The notes beneath the pieces are model-generated. The model was not told where the DNA came from. It saw nothing but the letters and a program-made list of their open reading frames with translations, and made no database searches. A stretch of 64,000 bases of DNA, from the NCBI RefSeq assembly GCF_001653135.1, contig NZ_BDDS01000004.1, positions 186,001 to 250,000 of the forward strand. The letters run 5' to 3'. This stretch comes from Pseudoalteromonas neustonica (GTDB lineage Bacteria; Pseudomonadota; Gammaproteobacteria; Enterobacterales; Alteromonadaceae). A program made the translations under genes and the position numbers. Numbering within the stretch: the first letter of the stretch is position 1; every line of letters starts with the position of its first letter. Positions 48,777-58,620 of the stretch are shown piece by piece.

Positions 48777-48857
48777 AATCCATCCATGGAGCTTGGTTAC
48801 ATCGGTCATCCATGACCTCACTTCCTCAGGCTGCGAAACTTCGTTTCGGTCCATCGT
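48777..48857. repeat. Duplicated array flank, inner copy
   Basis: The same sequence as 48451-48542 (from AATCCATCCATGG to TCCATCGT), shortened by about ten bases in the CTGCGAAACTTCG part. It leads directly to the terminal CACCTAAGC-type repeat of the main array. The two copies show that the end of the locus was duplicated. Confidence 0.85.
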
Positions 48858-50865
48858 CACCTAAGCTGCCTGCGTGGCAGTGAACTCTTAATACCATCTT
48901 TAGCATTATAATTTTCATTTCTAAGCTGCCTGCGTGGCAGTGAACCTCGCAACCATTAAAACAACGTCAATGGATAATTTCTAAGCTGCCTGCGTGGCAG
49001 TGAACAAAGTAAGCCAAGCGGACGTTGTAAGCCAAGCTTTCTAAGCTGCCTGCGTGGCAGTGAACGCTCTGCTGCGGCACAAATGGCGCTCTTTAGCTTT
49101 CTAAGCTGCCTGCGTGGCAGTGAACTGGTATGACACGCCGCGTGTAATAGTCAATGCTTTCTAAGCTGCCTGCGTGGCAGTGAACGATTACACATATCTA
49201 CTTGGTAATATTCATGCTTTCTAAGCTGCCTGCGTGGCAGTGAACAACGGCGGGTAAAACCGCCCCTTTTTTCTTAATTTCTAAGCTGCCTGCGTGGCAG
49301 TGAACACTTTAGTGGTGTGTATGGATGGTCGCAGCAATTTCTAAGCTGCCTGCGTGGCAGTGAACGGCAATTTAATTTAGGTTTTATTAACTAACAATTT
49401 CTAAGCTGCCTGCGTGGCAGTGAACGATGGGAGTTATACCCCGTAATACAAGAACGGTTTCTAAGCTGCCTGCGTGGCAGTGAACTACCCTATGGTGCAA
49501 CTGATATTTTCGTTACTTTTCTAAGCTGCCTGCGTGGCAGTGAACGCGCAATCAATAAGCAGATGACTGACATTTTCTTTCTAAGCTGCCTGCGTGGCAG
49601 TGAACCTTGCTAAGACTGCTTAAGCTCATGCCTGTGCTTTCTAAGCTGCCTGCGTGGCAGTGAACCGTAATGCCAGTACCAACCATTAAACCTTCTATTT
49701 CTAAGCTGCCTGCGTGGCAGTGAACTATAAACCGAGTCACGCGCAAAGCTACTGCTATTTCTAAGCTGCCTGCGTGGCAGTGAACTAATCAAACTCAGCG
49801 TAGTCCTCTATAATTATTTTCTAAGCTGCCTGCGTGGCAGTGAACTTGTGCACCCTAAATGGCGCATTGTGCTAGAATTTCTAAGCTGCCTGCGTGGCAG
49901 TGAACGAACCGACCATTTCCTAGCCTAAATAGGCATATTTCTAAGCTGCCTGCGTGGCAGTGAACTGACAAGAAAATCTGTAAATGTTTTTGTATAATTT
50001 CTAAGCTGCCTGCGTGGCAGTGAACCGGGTGATTGTTATGTTTTATTTCATACTGAATTTCTAAGCTGCCTGCGTGGCAGTGAACTTTAGTTAGCGCATA
50101 AAAATATATTAATCAGATTTCTAAGCTGCCTGCGTGGCAGTGAACGAATTTAATTCAGTCGCAGAAGGTGCGCCAAATTTCTAAGCTGCCTGCGTGGCAG
50201 TGAACCCATTCTTGCTTGCGTTGCGCGAGCTAAAGCGTTTCTAAGCTGCCTGCGTGGCAGTGAACGAAAACTGGAAGAAGGCGATAATCGTACATGATTT
50301 CTAAGCTGCCTGCGTGGCAGTGAACCTCCACTTATTAAAAGCTGATTACTTGCATTATTTCTAAGCTGCCTGCGTGGCAGTGAACAACAAGATTAGCCGC
50401 CACGTCCGCTCTAAACTTTTCTAAGCTGCCTGCGTGGCAGTGAACCATTCGCTTCAGGTAGTTCGTGCGAAATATATTTTCTAAGCTGCCTGCGTGGCAG
50501 TGAACCTAATGTAGGTGTAATGATAACTGGCAAAAATTTTCTAAGCTGCCTGCGTGGCAGTGAACATGGAGATTTACAATGAGATTATATTCCCAGTTTT
50601 CTAAGCTGCCTGCGTGGCAGTGAACGCAGCAAACGGCGCCGCTGTAAATGCTCTGATTTTCTAAGCTGCCTGCGTGGCAGTGAACTCAAAGATGCTGAGG
50701 ATGGTAAACAGTATCATTTTCTAAGCTGCCTGCGTGGCAGTGAACTTTATAGGTGGTATTGTAGAAAACTGGAAGAATTTCTAAGCTGCCTGCGTGGCAG
50801 TGAACATGGTCTCCCTGTTTCTTTAGGTTTACCTTACTTTCTAAGCTGCCTGCGTGGCAGTGAAC
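48858..50865 (-). CRISPR. Main type I-F CRISPR array, 34 repeats and 33 spacers
   Basis: 28-base repeats alternate with 32-base spacers at an exact 60-base period. Read in the transcribed (minus) direction the repeat is GTTCACTGCC-ACGCA-GGCAG followed by CTTAGAAA, the I-F hairpin cut by Cas6f. The leader lies at the high-coordinate end, next to cas6f. The terminal repeat at 48858-48885 is a CACCTAAGC variant, as expected for the old end; the others look identical. Spacer 2 (50746-50777) and spacer 10 (50266-50297), counted from the leader, share 14 bases at opposite edges. I saw no spacer that matches this window. Confidence 0.97.
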
Positions 50866-50993
50866 AATAGAATATCAGGCAAAAAATAAGTTACAACAGG
50901 CAATTAGGTAAAATTATCTATTTTTACCTAATTTTTTAGCGCTGTTGTAACTTATTGTTTTAGTTTCTAATTTTTAAAGAGCAAAAATAAAGG
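50866..50993 (-). promoter_or_regulatory. CRISPR leader with nested palindromes
   Basis: These 128 bp lie between the cas6f stop and the first repeat. They hold a 15-bp perfect inverted repeat (AATAAGTTACAACAG at 50885-50899, complement at 50942-50956). A 12-bp perfect inverted repeat (50902-50913 and 50922-50933) is nested inside it. On the minus strand the outer stem is followed by a six-T run, so it may end the cas transcript. TTGTAA and TATTCT, 16 bases apart on the minus strand, could be the array promoter, placing the start close to the first repeat. Confidence 0.7.
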
Positions 50994-51647
50994 TTAAAAC
51001 TGGGGAATACTAGCCAGCTTTTCTTTATTGCTGTGATTTACACTTAAACCATAACAATTAAATATGCCTGTTTGTTTTTTCCCAATTTCTACCTTTTTGA
51101 TAAATAGTGGAAATTTTCTACTGTTAGCTGCATCACGTTGTTTTGTTTCTTGGCTTTCTAACCAAATAAAAGGTAATGAGTTAACGGCTTTGGGTTTAGT
51201 CTTTTCAAGCTCTGCTAAACAAGTATCAAGCGGTTGACCTGATTTTTCAGCCCAACGTTGTGCTTTACTTAACATATCTTTTTCTATACGCGCCTCACCT
51301 TTTACATGCTGTCTAACAAAAGCCGCATAGGTCACATTTTCTGGTACTGGTTTAACTGACTTAATATGTACATAATCTTCCAAACGATTTAGCCATTTTG
51401 CTATTTTTAATTTAGTGAGCTGTGCCTCATCATTTGCCAACAACCTTAATTGATTGCCGAGCGGAAATTCATGCTCACCACTTTTTTCAGTGCTATAGCG
51501 AGGAAAACTCACTGCAATTGCCGACTCATTTTCAGCGACTTTATTATCAACTAAGGCAATATGCACTTGTTGGTAAACCTTTTGCCAAATGAACCCGAGG
51601 GTAATGTCTGCTTCTGGCAATAAGGTAATATCGAGATAATATTTCAT
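50994..51647 (-). CDS. cas6f: CRISPR endoribonuclease Cas6f (Csy4)
   Basis: A 217-residue crRNA-processing enzyme. It binds the repeat hairpin and cuts at its 3' base. The catalytic His29 falls at exactly the expected position (VYQQVHIAL). The C-terminal strand (IFNCYGLS) is typical of Csy4. The AGGGAG ribosome site lies just before the ATG, and the cas7f gene ends 11 bp upstream. It is the last cas gene before the leader. The enzyme remains bound as the head of the Csy complex. Confidence 0.95.
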   Translation of the reverse strand: MKYYLDITLLPEADITLGFIWQKVYQQVHIALVDNKVAENESAIAVSFPRYSTEKSGEHEFPLGNQLRLLANDEAQLTKLKIAKWLNRLEDYVHIKSVKPVPENVTYAAFVRQHVKGEARIEKDMLSKAQRWAEKSGQPLDTCLAELEKTKPKAVNSLPFIWLESQETKQRDAANSRKFPLFIKKVEIGKKQTGIFNCYGLSVNHSNKEKLASIPQF

Positions 51648-51658
51648 GTCTCTCTCCC

Positions 51659-52681
51659 TTAACTTTCACCTTCACCAAACACACCTCCACGAATCAGCAT
51701 GGCGACAACAAAGTCCTGTTCATTTTGCTCAAGCGCATCGTTACTAACTGAATTCAACCATTTTAACAACAATGTTTTAAAATCATTTTTTGTTGAACGA
51801 TAAGCAATACCTCTTTGTGTAACGGAACCATAGGCTTCGATAGCTATAGGGATTTGTGTTTCATCAAAGCTAGGGTACCAATCATCAATGGTACGCAATG
51901 CATTGCCTATTTTTTCACAGTGCATTGCTGCTACATCTTTGCCATTCACGTTTAATGAAAATAAATGTCGGCTTTTCTCACCTTTCGGAGAGTTCAATAT
52001 CATCTCTTGTGAAGGCCAAATACGCTGCCCATTACCAAGCTTTGAAAATGCTTGAATAGACAATAAAACAGGTGTGTCACTTTCAAATCCTGATTTGATC
52101 AATTCTGTTAATTTGACTAATTCAGCATTTCCAGATGTCGTATTCTTTAATGAATAATCATAAGCATCAAATACTAATGGTTCGCTTAAACTTGCGTGAT
52201 TCACTACAACTTTGATTTCTTGAGCACCAACACGGTTACGCCATAAAAAACGACCGTTTGCAATATTATATGCGTACCGACTAGCCAAATTACCTATATT
52301 AGATTGAACATAGCCGTGAATTTTTTCTTTATATGCAGCTTCAAATTCCACATCGTTACATACTGATGGACGACTTAAACCGCTTACAACACGTAAAGTA
52401 AAACTTAATTTTAATGTATCGTGTTCATGGCTTAATGCGGCGTCATCTCCCCAAGCAAGGTTTGCTTCGGCAATTTGCTTTTGTAACTCAACCTCATCAT
52501 TAAGAACTTCAGGTTTAAAGTTACTTTTAACTGCGCGGTTATGCCTATCAAAAAGTTCAATTTCGCGCCATGAATTAGCAGTGGCTATATTTTCCCAGTT
52601 CCCTGAATACATTAACGCATCTGAAGGTTCTAATTTTCGATCAAAAGCGATCACTGCAGGCATTTTTGTAAAAGTGGTCAT
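51659..52681 (-). CDS. cas7f: Type I-F Cascade backbone Cas7f (Csy3)
   Basis: A 340-residue RRM-fold protein; several copies line the crRNA and form the backbone of the I-F surveillance complex. The N-terminal PAVIAFDRKLEPSDALMYSG and the mid-region GLSRPSVCNDVEFEAAY fit Csy3. AAGGAT precedes the ATG, 11 bp after cas5f. The order cas8f-cas5f-cas7f-cas6f is canonical for I-F. Confidence 0.95.
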   Translation of the reverse strand: MTTFTKMPAVIAFDRKLEPSDALMYSGNWENIATANSWREIELFDRHNRAVKSNFKPEVLNDEVELQKQIAEANLAWGDDAALSHEHDTLKLSFTLRVVSGLSRPSVCNDVEFEAAYKEKIHGYVQSNIGNLASRYAYNIANGRFLWRNRVGAQEIKVVVNHASLSEPLVFDAYDYSLKNTTSGNAELVKLTELIKSGFESDTPVLLSIQAFSKLGNGQRIWPSQEMILNSPKGEKSRHLFSLNVNGKDVAAMHCEKIGNALRTIDDWYPSFDETQIPIAIEAYGSVTQRGIAYRSTKNDFKTLLLKWLNSVSNDALEQNEQDFVVAMLIRGGVFGEGES

Positions 52682-52692
52682 GTTATTTATCC

Positions 52693-53754
52693 TTAAAAGA
52701 GGTTAAGTACTTCATTTAAATTAAGTGTTTGTGCTTGTTCTAATTCGCTTTCGTTTGTATCTAAATCAACGGACTCGGGGTTATTATTTTGTTCACATAA
52801 ATACCATTGTCCGTCGTGTCTATAACGCCAAATAATGTCAGCAACTTTTTGAGTGTTGTGCATACTTTTCCATTCACCGACAGAATGAACTGCTTCGACA
52901 AAACGTGAGTGGGTTAAATCATCACGTGTATTCTTCACTTGCTTAGGCTCATACAGTTCACTGATCGCTTTATACCCCGTCATAATAGGAACCAAATAAC
53001 CAGAATTAGGTTTAGCAACATACTCCCAATCAGCATCAGTATTTTCATCTGGTACAACTTGGTCTTTAGTTACTTTGGGAATTGCTTGATATTTAAGAGC
53101 AGAAAAATCTAACCATGCATCTAACAGTTGTGGTTCGTTGTTCACATTGGTATTTACTTTATGACGGCTTACTAGGGTTTTGTAATGTTGTTGCAAATAT
53201 TCACTACGATCTAATAAAACAAAACCAGCCATAGTTAAGTTTTTTATTTTCCTAACCATGTCAGCATGCTGTTTTTCAGTACTCGCGGCTAAGAGCTTAA
53301 TTTTATTAATGTTTAAAATTGTTCCACCAGCAATACGCATTCGATAACATAGCGTTTCAACTTTTTGTTCAAACTCTTTAATCTTTTCTATGGTTAGCAT
53401 TGCTGATTTATCTATTTCAATAATCAAACTAACAGTCAAATTCATTTTTCCCTCTTCAATGATCGGAGGCGATGCATTTTTATGTTTAGCCAAAACAGGG
53501 GGGGTTTTACTTTGGATGAACTCAAAATCAGAGAATTGTTTAGGTTGATATACTTTATTTTGAACAGTATGAGATATCACTCCACAACCAGTTAATTCGA
53601 AGTCATACTCACCATCATACTGTTTTGATATTTTTCTATTTAAAGCATGAGTAAAACCTAAAAACTGAGTTATAGCGGGAAAGCCCCACGTTAACCCTGC
53701 AATTGAATTAGCATTTTGTATTTGAATATGACTGAGTACTAAGTATTGGCTCAT
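52693..53754 (-). CDS. cas5f: Type I-F Cascade subunit Cas5f (Csy2)
   Basis: A 353-residue RAMP-type subunit that holds the 5' handle of the crRNA together with Cas8f. The N-terminal YLVLSHIQIQNANSIAGLTW and GFPAITQFLGFTHALNRK are the hallmark of Csy2. It overlaps the stop of cas8f by four bases (ATGA), and an AGGAGG ribosome site lies within the end of cas8f, so the two are translationally coupled. Confidence 0.95.
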   Translation of the reverse strand: MSQYLVLSHIQIQNANSIAGLTWGFPAITQFLGFTHALNRKISKQYDGEYDFELTGCGVISHTVQNKVYQPKQFSDFEFIQSKTPPVLAKHKNASPPIIEEGKMNLTVSLIIEIDKSAMLTIEKIKEFEQKVETLCYRMRIAGGTILNINKIKLLAASTEKQHADMVRKIKNLTMAGFVLLDRSEYLQQHYKTLVSRHKVNTNVNNEPQLLDAWLDFSALKYQAIPKVTKDQVVPDENTDADWEYVAKPNSGYLVPIMTGYKAISELYEPKQVKNTRDDLTHSRFVEAVHSVGEWKSMHNTQKVADIIWRYRHDGQWYLCEQNNNPESVDLDTNESELEQAQTLNLNEVLNLF

Positions 53755-55268
53755 AATGTTACCTCCTGTGTAGCAACAAACTCTCTCAACTCAATTAAAA
53801 ATGCATCTGCCCATACTGCTTCGTGAATAAGGGTTAAGGGCAACTTATCTTTGTCTTTAAGCTGATTATTTAACCACCGGCCGTAACTTTTGCTAAGTAC
53901 TTCCATCCATTGCTTATTTTGTTTTACGGTGATTGCCTTATCATCGTCACGGAAATATTCAAATAAAAGCTGTTGCTCGATCGGTAGCCGCGTTTCAACT
54001 GTCCAATTTTTCATGCTTGTGTGTAAATTAATCTGTTCTATATAATTAAAGAAATTACCCGATATTGCCCGTAGTTTATTTATTACTGTCGCATTGCGTT
54101 TAGGCTCACTTATACTGAGTGATTTATTTTTTATCAGTAGTAAATATTTTTTTAAGTCGTTCATTTCTACTTTTAAAACAAAACTCAATGTTCGATCAAA
54201 AACATCGGTTTTATTAATATAGGAAGGAATAGTTGATTGCCATTGCGGTGGCATAGCTGGCAATAATGAAATTCGCCCCCCACGCTTGCCATTTAATGAG
54301 GAAGCATTGGAGTGATTAGAGCCTGTAACATGAATATAAGCTTTATTTGGATAGGAACATGACATTTTCGGCATGTATTTTTTACTATATCTCTGCGATC
54401 TAACCTTTTCTTGTTCTTCGTCCCAATATTTTTTATGTTCAAGGTGTAATGCGTGAACCAAGGAGGATGAAGTTAAGGGTAATAGCAGGTGATACTGCTT
54501 ACTTTCTACGGGAAAGTAAGTTTGTTTAGAAAGGAAATAGCTTTGCTTTTCTGAACTATCATAAGCTTGTTTTAATTGTTCACACCACTCATTTATTAAA
54601 ACCTCATTGTCAGTTAAATTTTCGAATAATGATTTATCATTCTTTTTTAAACAATCAAGAACACTAATACCATCGACTGTTATTTTTAATATATCTGCAA
54701 TAGGTAATGAAGCCGCATTTGAAGAGGCTGTATCAATTTCAATATTATGCAAAGTATTAGTTGTAAGGTAGTCTTCTTTTTTTTCATCCGATACATCGAG
54801 AATACTAGAACTTTTACTGCTAGAATGAGTTAGTTTCCCAACATGGGTTGCGAAACTTATATCTTTAGCTTTCACAGAATAATTAGTAAGCCAAGTCACT
54901 GTGTTAAAAAACTCTCGATTAGTCTCTAGAAATTGATGATATTCATTTTTTATATCAACTAAATTATTATCAACACTGGTTGCATCTACTAAAGACAATA
55001 ATTGCTCATATCGGCTTCTTTGAAATTCTAAATTTGTTTGGGTTTTATTTTTTTTTGCTTTTTCTATGCTGCTAACTTCATCAACATGATTAGTTACCTT
55101 TTTTATAACAGCTAATAATCTCGCAATAATTGCACCATTGGATATTATCCCTTGTTTATTTTTTTTCGGCTTATCCTTTAAAAAACCTTCTTCTTTAACA
55201 TCTCGACGATTATCAATATATTTAATAATCTCATCGGATAATGCCTTCGATATTTTTTCATTAATCAT
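53751..55268 (-). CDS. cas8f: Type I-F Cascade large subunit Cas8f (Csy1)
   Basis: About 505 residues. In I-F complexes it recognises the CC PAM and contacts the 5' handle. The central segment KMSCSYPNKAYIHVTGSNHS and the following GGRISLLPAMPPQW fit Csy1. I choose ATG 55268, four codons into the frame, because it overlaps the cas2-3 stop by eight bases; an ATG at 55280 is possible. The protein is somewhat longer than the P. aeruginosa homologue, with an extra Lys-rich N-terminal segment (residues 20-65). Confidence 0.92.
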   Translation of the reverse strand: MINEKISKALSDEIIKYIDNRRDVKEEGFLKDKPKKNKQGIISNGAIIARLLAVIKKVTNHVDEVSSIEKAKKNKTQTNLEFQRSRYEQLLSLVDATSVDNNLVDIKNEYHQFLETNREFFNTVTWLTNYSVKAKDISFATHVGKLTHSSSKSSSILDVSDEKKEDYLTTNTLHNIEIDTASSNAASLPIADILKITVDGISVLDCLKKNDKSLFENLTDNEVLINEWCEQLKQAYDSSEKQSYFLSKQTYFPVESKQYHLLLPLTSSSLVHALHLEHKKYWDEEQEKVRSQRYSKKYMPKMSCSYPNKAYIHVTGSNHSNASSLNGKRGGRISLLPAMPPQWQSTIPSYINKTDVFDRTLSFVLKVEMNDLKKYLLLIKNKSLSISEPKRNATVINKLRAISGNFFNYIEQINLHTSMKNWTVETRLPIEQQLLFEYFRDDDKAITVKQNKQWMEVLSKSYGRWLNNQLKDKDKLPLTLIHEAVWADAFLIELREFVATQEVTL

Positions 55269-58200
55269 TTTTATAAGCATCCTTTTTCAATATTTTGTAT
55301 AAACCAAGCGAAGGATGGCATTGCCACTGTTCAGCTGAGTCTTTATTAAATTGACGAAGTGATAGATTCGTAAATTTCTTTAATACCAGTTCTTCACTTT
55401 CACCACTTCGAGTAGCTAAACTTTCAACGCTTTCTTTAAGGTTAAAATCTCCCCATATATAATTACCTATGCCAAACTTAATATTTTCACTTTCAGTTGC
55501 TATGTCTGACGTATTTTCATATTCAACAGGCGATGTTTTCGCTATTTTTTTTTGCCAAATAACTTTGCCCGTACGACTAAACATCTGGTTATATTCATCA
55601 TTTGGGGCTGACTGCCTAAATGGCTGTAAACGCTGCAACTCTCCACACCATGTGACGTTGTTATCCCACCATTGTGCGGCATAATTTCTGTCGTTTTTAC
55701 TTCCTCTAAGTCGAATAGTCTGTGATAAATGCTCTAATTCATTAAATGATTTAAAACGCGGTGAAGCTTCACTTGTTAGTGTGAGTGACTTTGGCGCTTT
55801 AATTCTGGAAACAGCATTAATTTCATCAAATTCATTCATTGGAACAAGATCACTTAGCTCCGCAGAAAAATAACTTAATTTTTTAGTTTCAAATCCTGGC
55901 TTTTCGAAGCGTACATCAAGCCCTTTTATACCCTTAAAGTTTTTAGATAGAACATGAATATTTTCAGTGGTAGGTTCTTGTTTACGATGGCGCTGAACAC
56001 GCCCAGCTAACTGAATAATTGAACGCATAGAGCTTGGCTCAACTATCGCCCAATCATAATCATGATCACGACCCACTTCAGCTACTGCTGTAGCTAAAAC
56101 AACAAAAATATGGTGTGTTTCTTTATACTGTTTTACCTGTTCTGTAATACCTGAACGTTGTAACCATTCTTCTTGGTTATGTCGCGATAATGCAGTATCT
56201 AACTGGTTTTCAATTTTTGAGCGTTGTAATAATGGAAACTGACTATGGTAAACACAGTAATGAATAATCGTATCTTCAGGCGCATTTTCTTCTAATAATA
56301 TTTTAGAAATATGCACCAATGGATCAATATTTGCCATACGTACTAATCCGATAGATACTTTTTTATCTAATACAGAAATGCAGTGTTGCTTATGTAAAGT
56401 TTGGATAGATGTATGAATAACTTCCGCTATATTTTCACTGGGTCTTTGTTCATTATTTTTAACAACAGGAATGATTTTACCTTTCCTTAACGCCACATTA
56501 TTTTTCCCTAAATTACTAATGCGTTTTTCAATAAAATTAGCATGCTCTTTTTCATAAGCATCGGTATTAGCTATGAGTGCTGATTTAGGCTTTTTAAACT
56601 CATCAAACCATGCGCAACAAACTCTTGTGGTTTCACCAAGCTCACCATTAACTTGCGTATAGTGTTTACGACCTGCTTGATAAGCAGAAAATAATGCACT
56701 CGCTAGTGATGGTGATATTGTCGCCGTTGATAAAAGCACTCGACTGCCGAGCATACCTGCCCAATTAACTAAACGGCATAACGCTGGTAAATCATCTAGA
56801 CCAAAATCATCAGGTTCATCAAGCACTAAGTCAGATGTAAGTAACCTAAGCATAGGAGCTATTTGACGTCCACCGCGGATCCCCTCGTTAGCTGGCATCA
56901 AGTAATCTATCGTGCTAACTAATACAGGTGCTTGAATAAGTTTTAGTATTTTAGGGTCATGTTTAAACCATTTAGCACACTCGCCTATATACTCAGGTAA
57001 ATTTTCAATTAGCGCAATTTCATCTTTTAATAATGATTCTGCAGATTCACTACCTTGGTTTTGCTGGACACTAACCTCAGGGACTTTTGATTGTTGGTGT
57101 AAATCCTTCACGGCCTGTGAACCAATAAGCAAAGCAAGTTCATCATTGCCAAAGTTTAGTTTACCTTTAAGCGCATCTGCTGTTTGCAGTGTTAATGTTC
57201 TTAGGCCAAGTGCAATACTAAACCGACAATTTCCTTCATCAGCAAGTCCATACATGATTCGCGTATTCCCTAGTGTTTTTCCTTTTCCTGTTGATGATTG
57301 ACAGATGCCAAAGAAACCATAGTTTTTAGCTTCATCTTTGATTGATTTCGCTAAATTATAGGCTGTATCTTGCCATCCGTAATCGGCTTGGAAATTACTA
57401 GGAACTTTCGTTGTTAACGCTTTATTTACTTTTAAGGTAGGTAAATCAGCTTTTAAATAAGGTAAAGACTTTGCAAGTTCATACGCATTTAAGCCCACTG
57501 CAATATTATGTTCATCAAGTTTTTGCTTTAAGTAAGATTTACCGTGCGAGTTTTTATCTGTATTTGCATAAGCTTTATAATTTCTATCTTGCCATTGTGG
57601 CGTAGTTTCTGGTTGTGAAGAATAATAATGATCCGACAACATTAAAGATAAACGTGCAATGTGGGCTGTAAAGTTCTGTTCTAACCAGCTCCGTTGAAAG
57701 AAACCTTCACAATGCAAAGCTCTCTTCGCTAAAATACTCACTTGTGTTTGCCAATGAACACTAGAAAATGGTGTACCGTGTGGGAATATCCAGTTTTGCT
57801 CGATGTCTTTTTTTTGCCAGTCATCAGTTAAACATTGTGGTGAATTCCAACAAGCTTCAAAGCTTTGATTCAACCATTTATTAATATTCTCTAACGACGG
57901 TGGATTATCACCATCTTTAGGAAATTGGGGTAATTTATGGTGCGATACAATCAGCCAAGCAATTACTTTAGCTATAGGAGGAAATGACATAAAGGGATTA
58001 ATAATATTTTCATCAATACCATCTCTGAGTGATGTTAGCTTTTTTAAAACATATTTTTCAGAGCTGTTATCAACATCAACTAAAGCCTGTAACCATTCTT
58101 TGTCTGTTTTATCATCAACAAACGCTTGAAATATTCTTAGTGATACCCACTCATGACGATATGGCTCATAAAACTTACCTGTTAATTCAGGGTTAAGTTT

Positions 58201-58596
58201 ATTTTGGAAAAGTGCATTTGCCTTCCCTACATCATGGAATAAACCAGCAATACTAGAAAATAATGCAATTTGATCAACAGAATTGAAAAATGATGTTTCT
58301 ACTAATAATTCTTTCTTCGTACTATTAACTGGCACTATACCTTCACAATTAAATTTATTTTTGTTCCCCACCACCCACAAAAACTGACTTCTTGCTCGGC
58401 TACGTATCCAGTGGCAACTGACTGCGGTGCTTTTGCTGGCTGTTTGTCGTAGCATTTTTTTAACGGTGACTAAGCCGTCTTCGGTGATGAGCGTTTGCCA
58501 TGTGTTGTCACCTATACGATTAGCGAAGGCATCAAGTACGCGGCGGGTCTTCTTTAAGGCGTTTTTTTCGCATTGTGATATAAAGGTGACCATCAT
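55261..58596 (-). CDS. cas3f: Fused Cas2-Cas3 nuclease-helicase
   Basis: A 1111-residue I-F fusion. Residues 1-95 are Cas2-like (FISQCEKNALKKTRRVLDAF). The HD nuclease follows (GLFHDVGKAN, HHKLPQFP), then a superfamily 2 helicase with Walker A STGKGKTLGNTR, Walker B LVLDEPDDFG, SATIS and a C-terminal QLAGRVQRHR. It degrades DNA at Cascade-bound targets and joins Cas1 in acquisition. The start is ATG 58596 (or the next ATG). A REP tandem array fills the gap to cas1. No strong ribosome site is seen. Confidence 0.95.
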   Translation of the reverse strand: MMVTFISQCEKNALKKTRRVLDAFANRIGDNTWQTLITEDGLVTVKKMLRQTASKSTAVSCHWIRSRARSQFLWVVGNKNKFNCEGIVPVNSTKKELLVETSFFNSVDQIALFSSIAGLFHDVGKANALFQNKLNPELTGKFYEPYRHEWVSLRIFQAFVDDKTDKEWLQALVDVDNSSEKYVLKKLTSLRDGIDENIINPFMSFPPIAKVIAWLIVSHHKLPQFPKDGDNPPSLENINKWLNQSFEACWNSPQCLTDDWQKKDIEQNWIFPHGTPFSSVHWQTQVSILAKRALHCEGFFQRSWLEQNFTAHIARLSLMLSDHYYSSQPETTPQWQDRNYKAYANTDKNSHGKSYLKQKLDEHNIAVGLNAYELAKSLPYLKADLPTLKVNKALTTKVPSNFQADYGWQDTAYNLAKSIKDEAKNYGFFGICQSSTGKGKTLGNTRIMYGLADEGNCRFSIALGLRTLTLQTADALKGKLNFGNDELALLIGSQAVKDLHQQSKVPEVSVQQNQGSESAESLLKDEIALIENLPEYIGECAKWFKHDPKILKLIQAPVLVSTIDYLMPANEGIRGGRQIAPMLRLLTSDLVLDEPDDFGLDDLPALCRLVNWAGMLGSRVLLSTATISPSLASALFSAYQAGRKHYTQVNGELGETTRVCCAWFDEFKKPKSALIANTDAYEKEHANFIEKRISNLGKNNVALRKGKIIPVVKNNEQRPSENIAEVIHTSIQTLHKQHCISVLDKKVSIGLVRMANIDPLVHISKILLEENAPEDTIIHYCVYHSQFPLLQRSKIENQLDTALSRHNQEEWLQRSGITEQVKQYKETHHIFVVLATAVAEVGRDHDYDWAIVEPSSMRSIIQLAGRVQRHRKQEPTTENIHVLSKNFKGIKGLDVRFEKPGFETKKLSYFSAELSDLVPMNEFDEINAVSRIKAPKSLTLTSEASPRFKSFNELEHLSQTIRLRGSKNDRNYAAQWWDNNVTWCGELQRLQPFRQSAPNDEYNQMFSRTGKVIWQKKIAKTSPVEYENTSDIATESENIKFGIGNYIWGDFNLKESVESLATRSGESEELVLKKFTNLSLRQFNKDSAEQWQCHPSLGLYKILKKDAYKND

Positions 58597-58620
58597 GGCA
58601 TTAAGGTCTTCTCGCTTTGA

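Noticed and set aside
48514..49792. Several minus-strand frames with VHCHAGSLE repeats
   Set aside because: They are translations of the CRISPR repeat and not genes.
48543..50865. Self-targeting spacers
   Set aside because: I compared the spacers by eye with the genes in this window and saw no match; the rest of the genome is not available.
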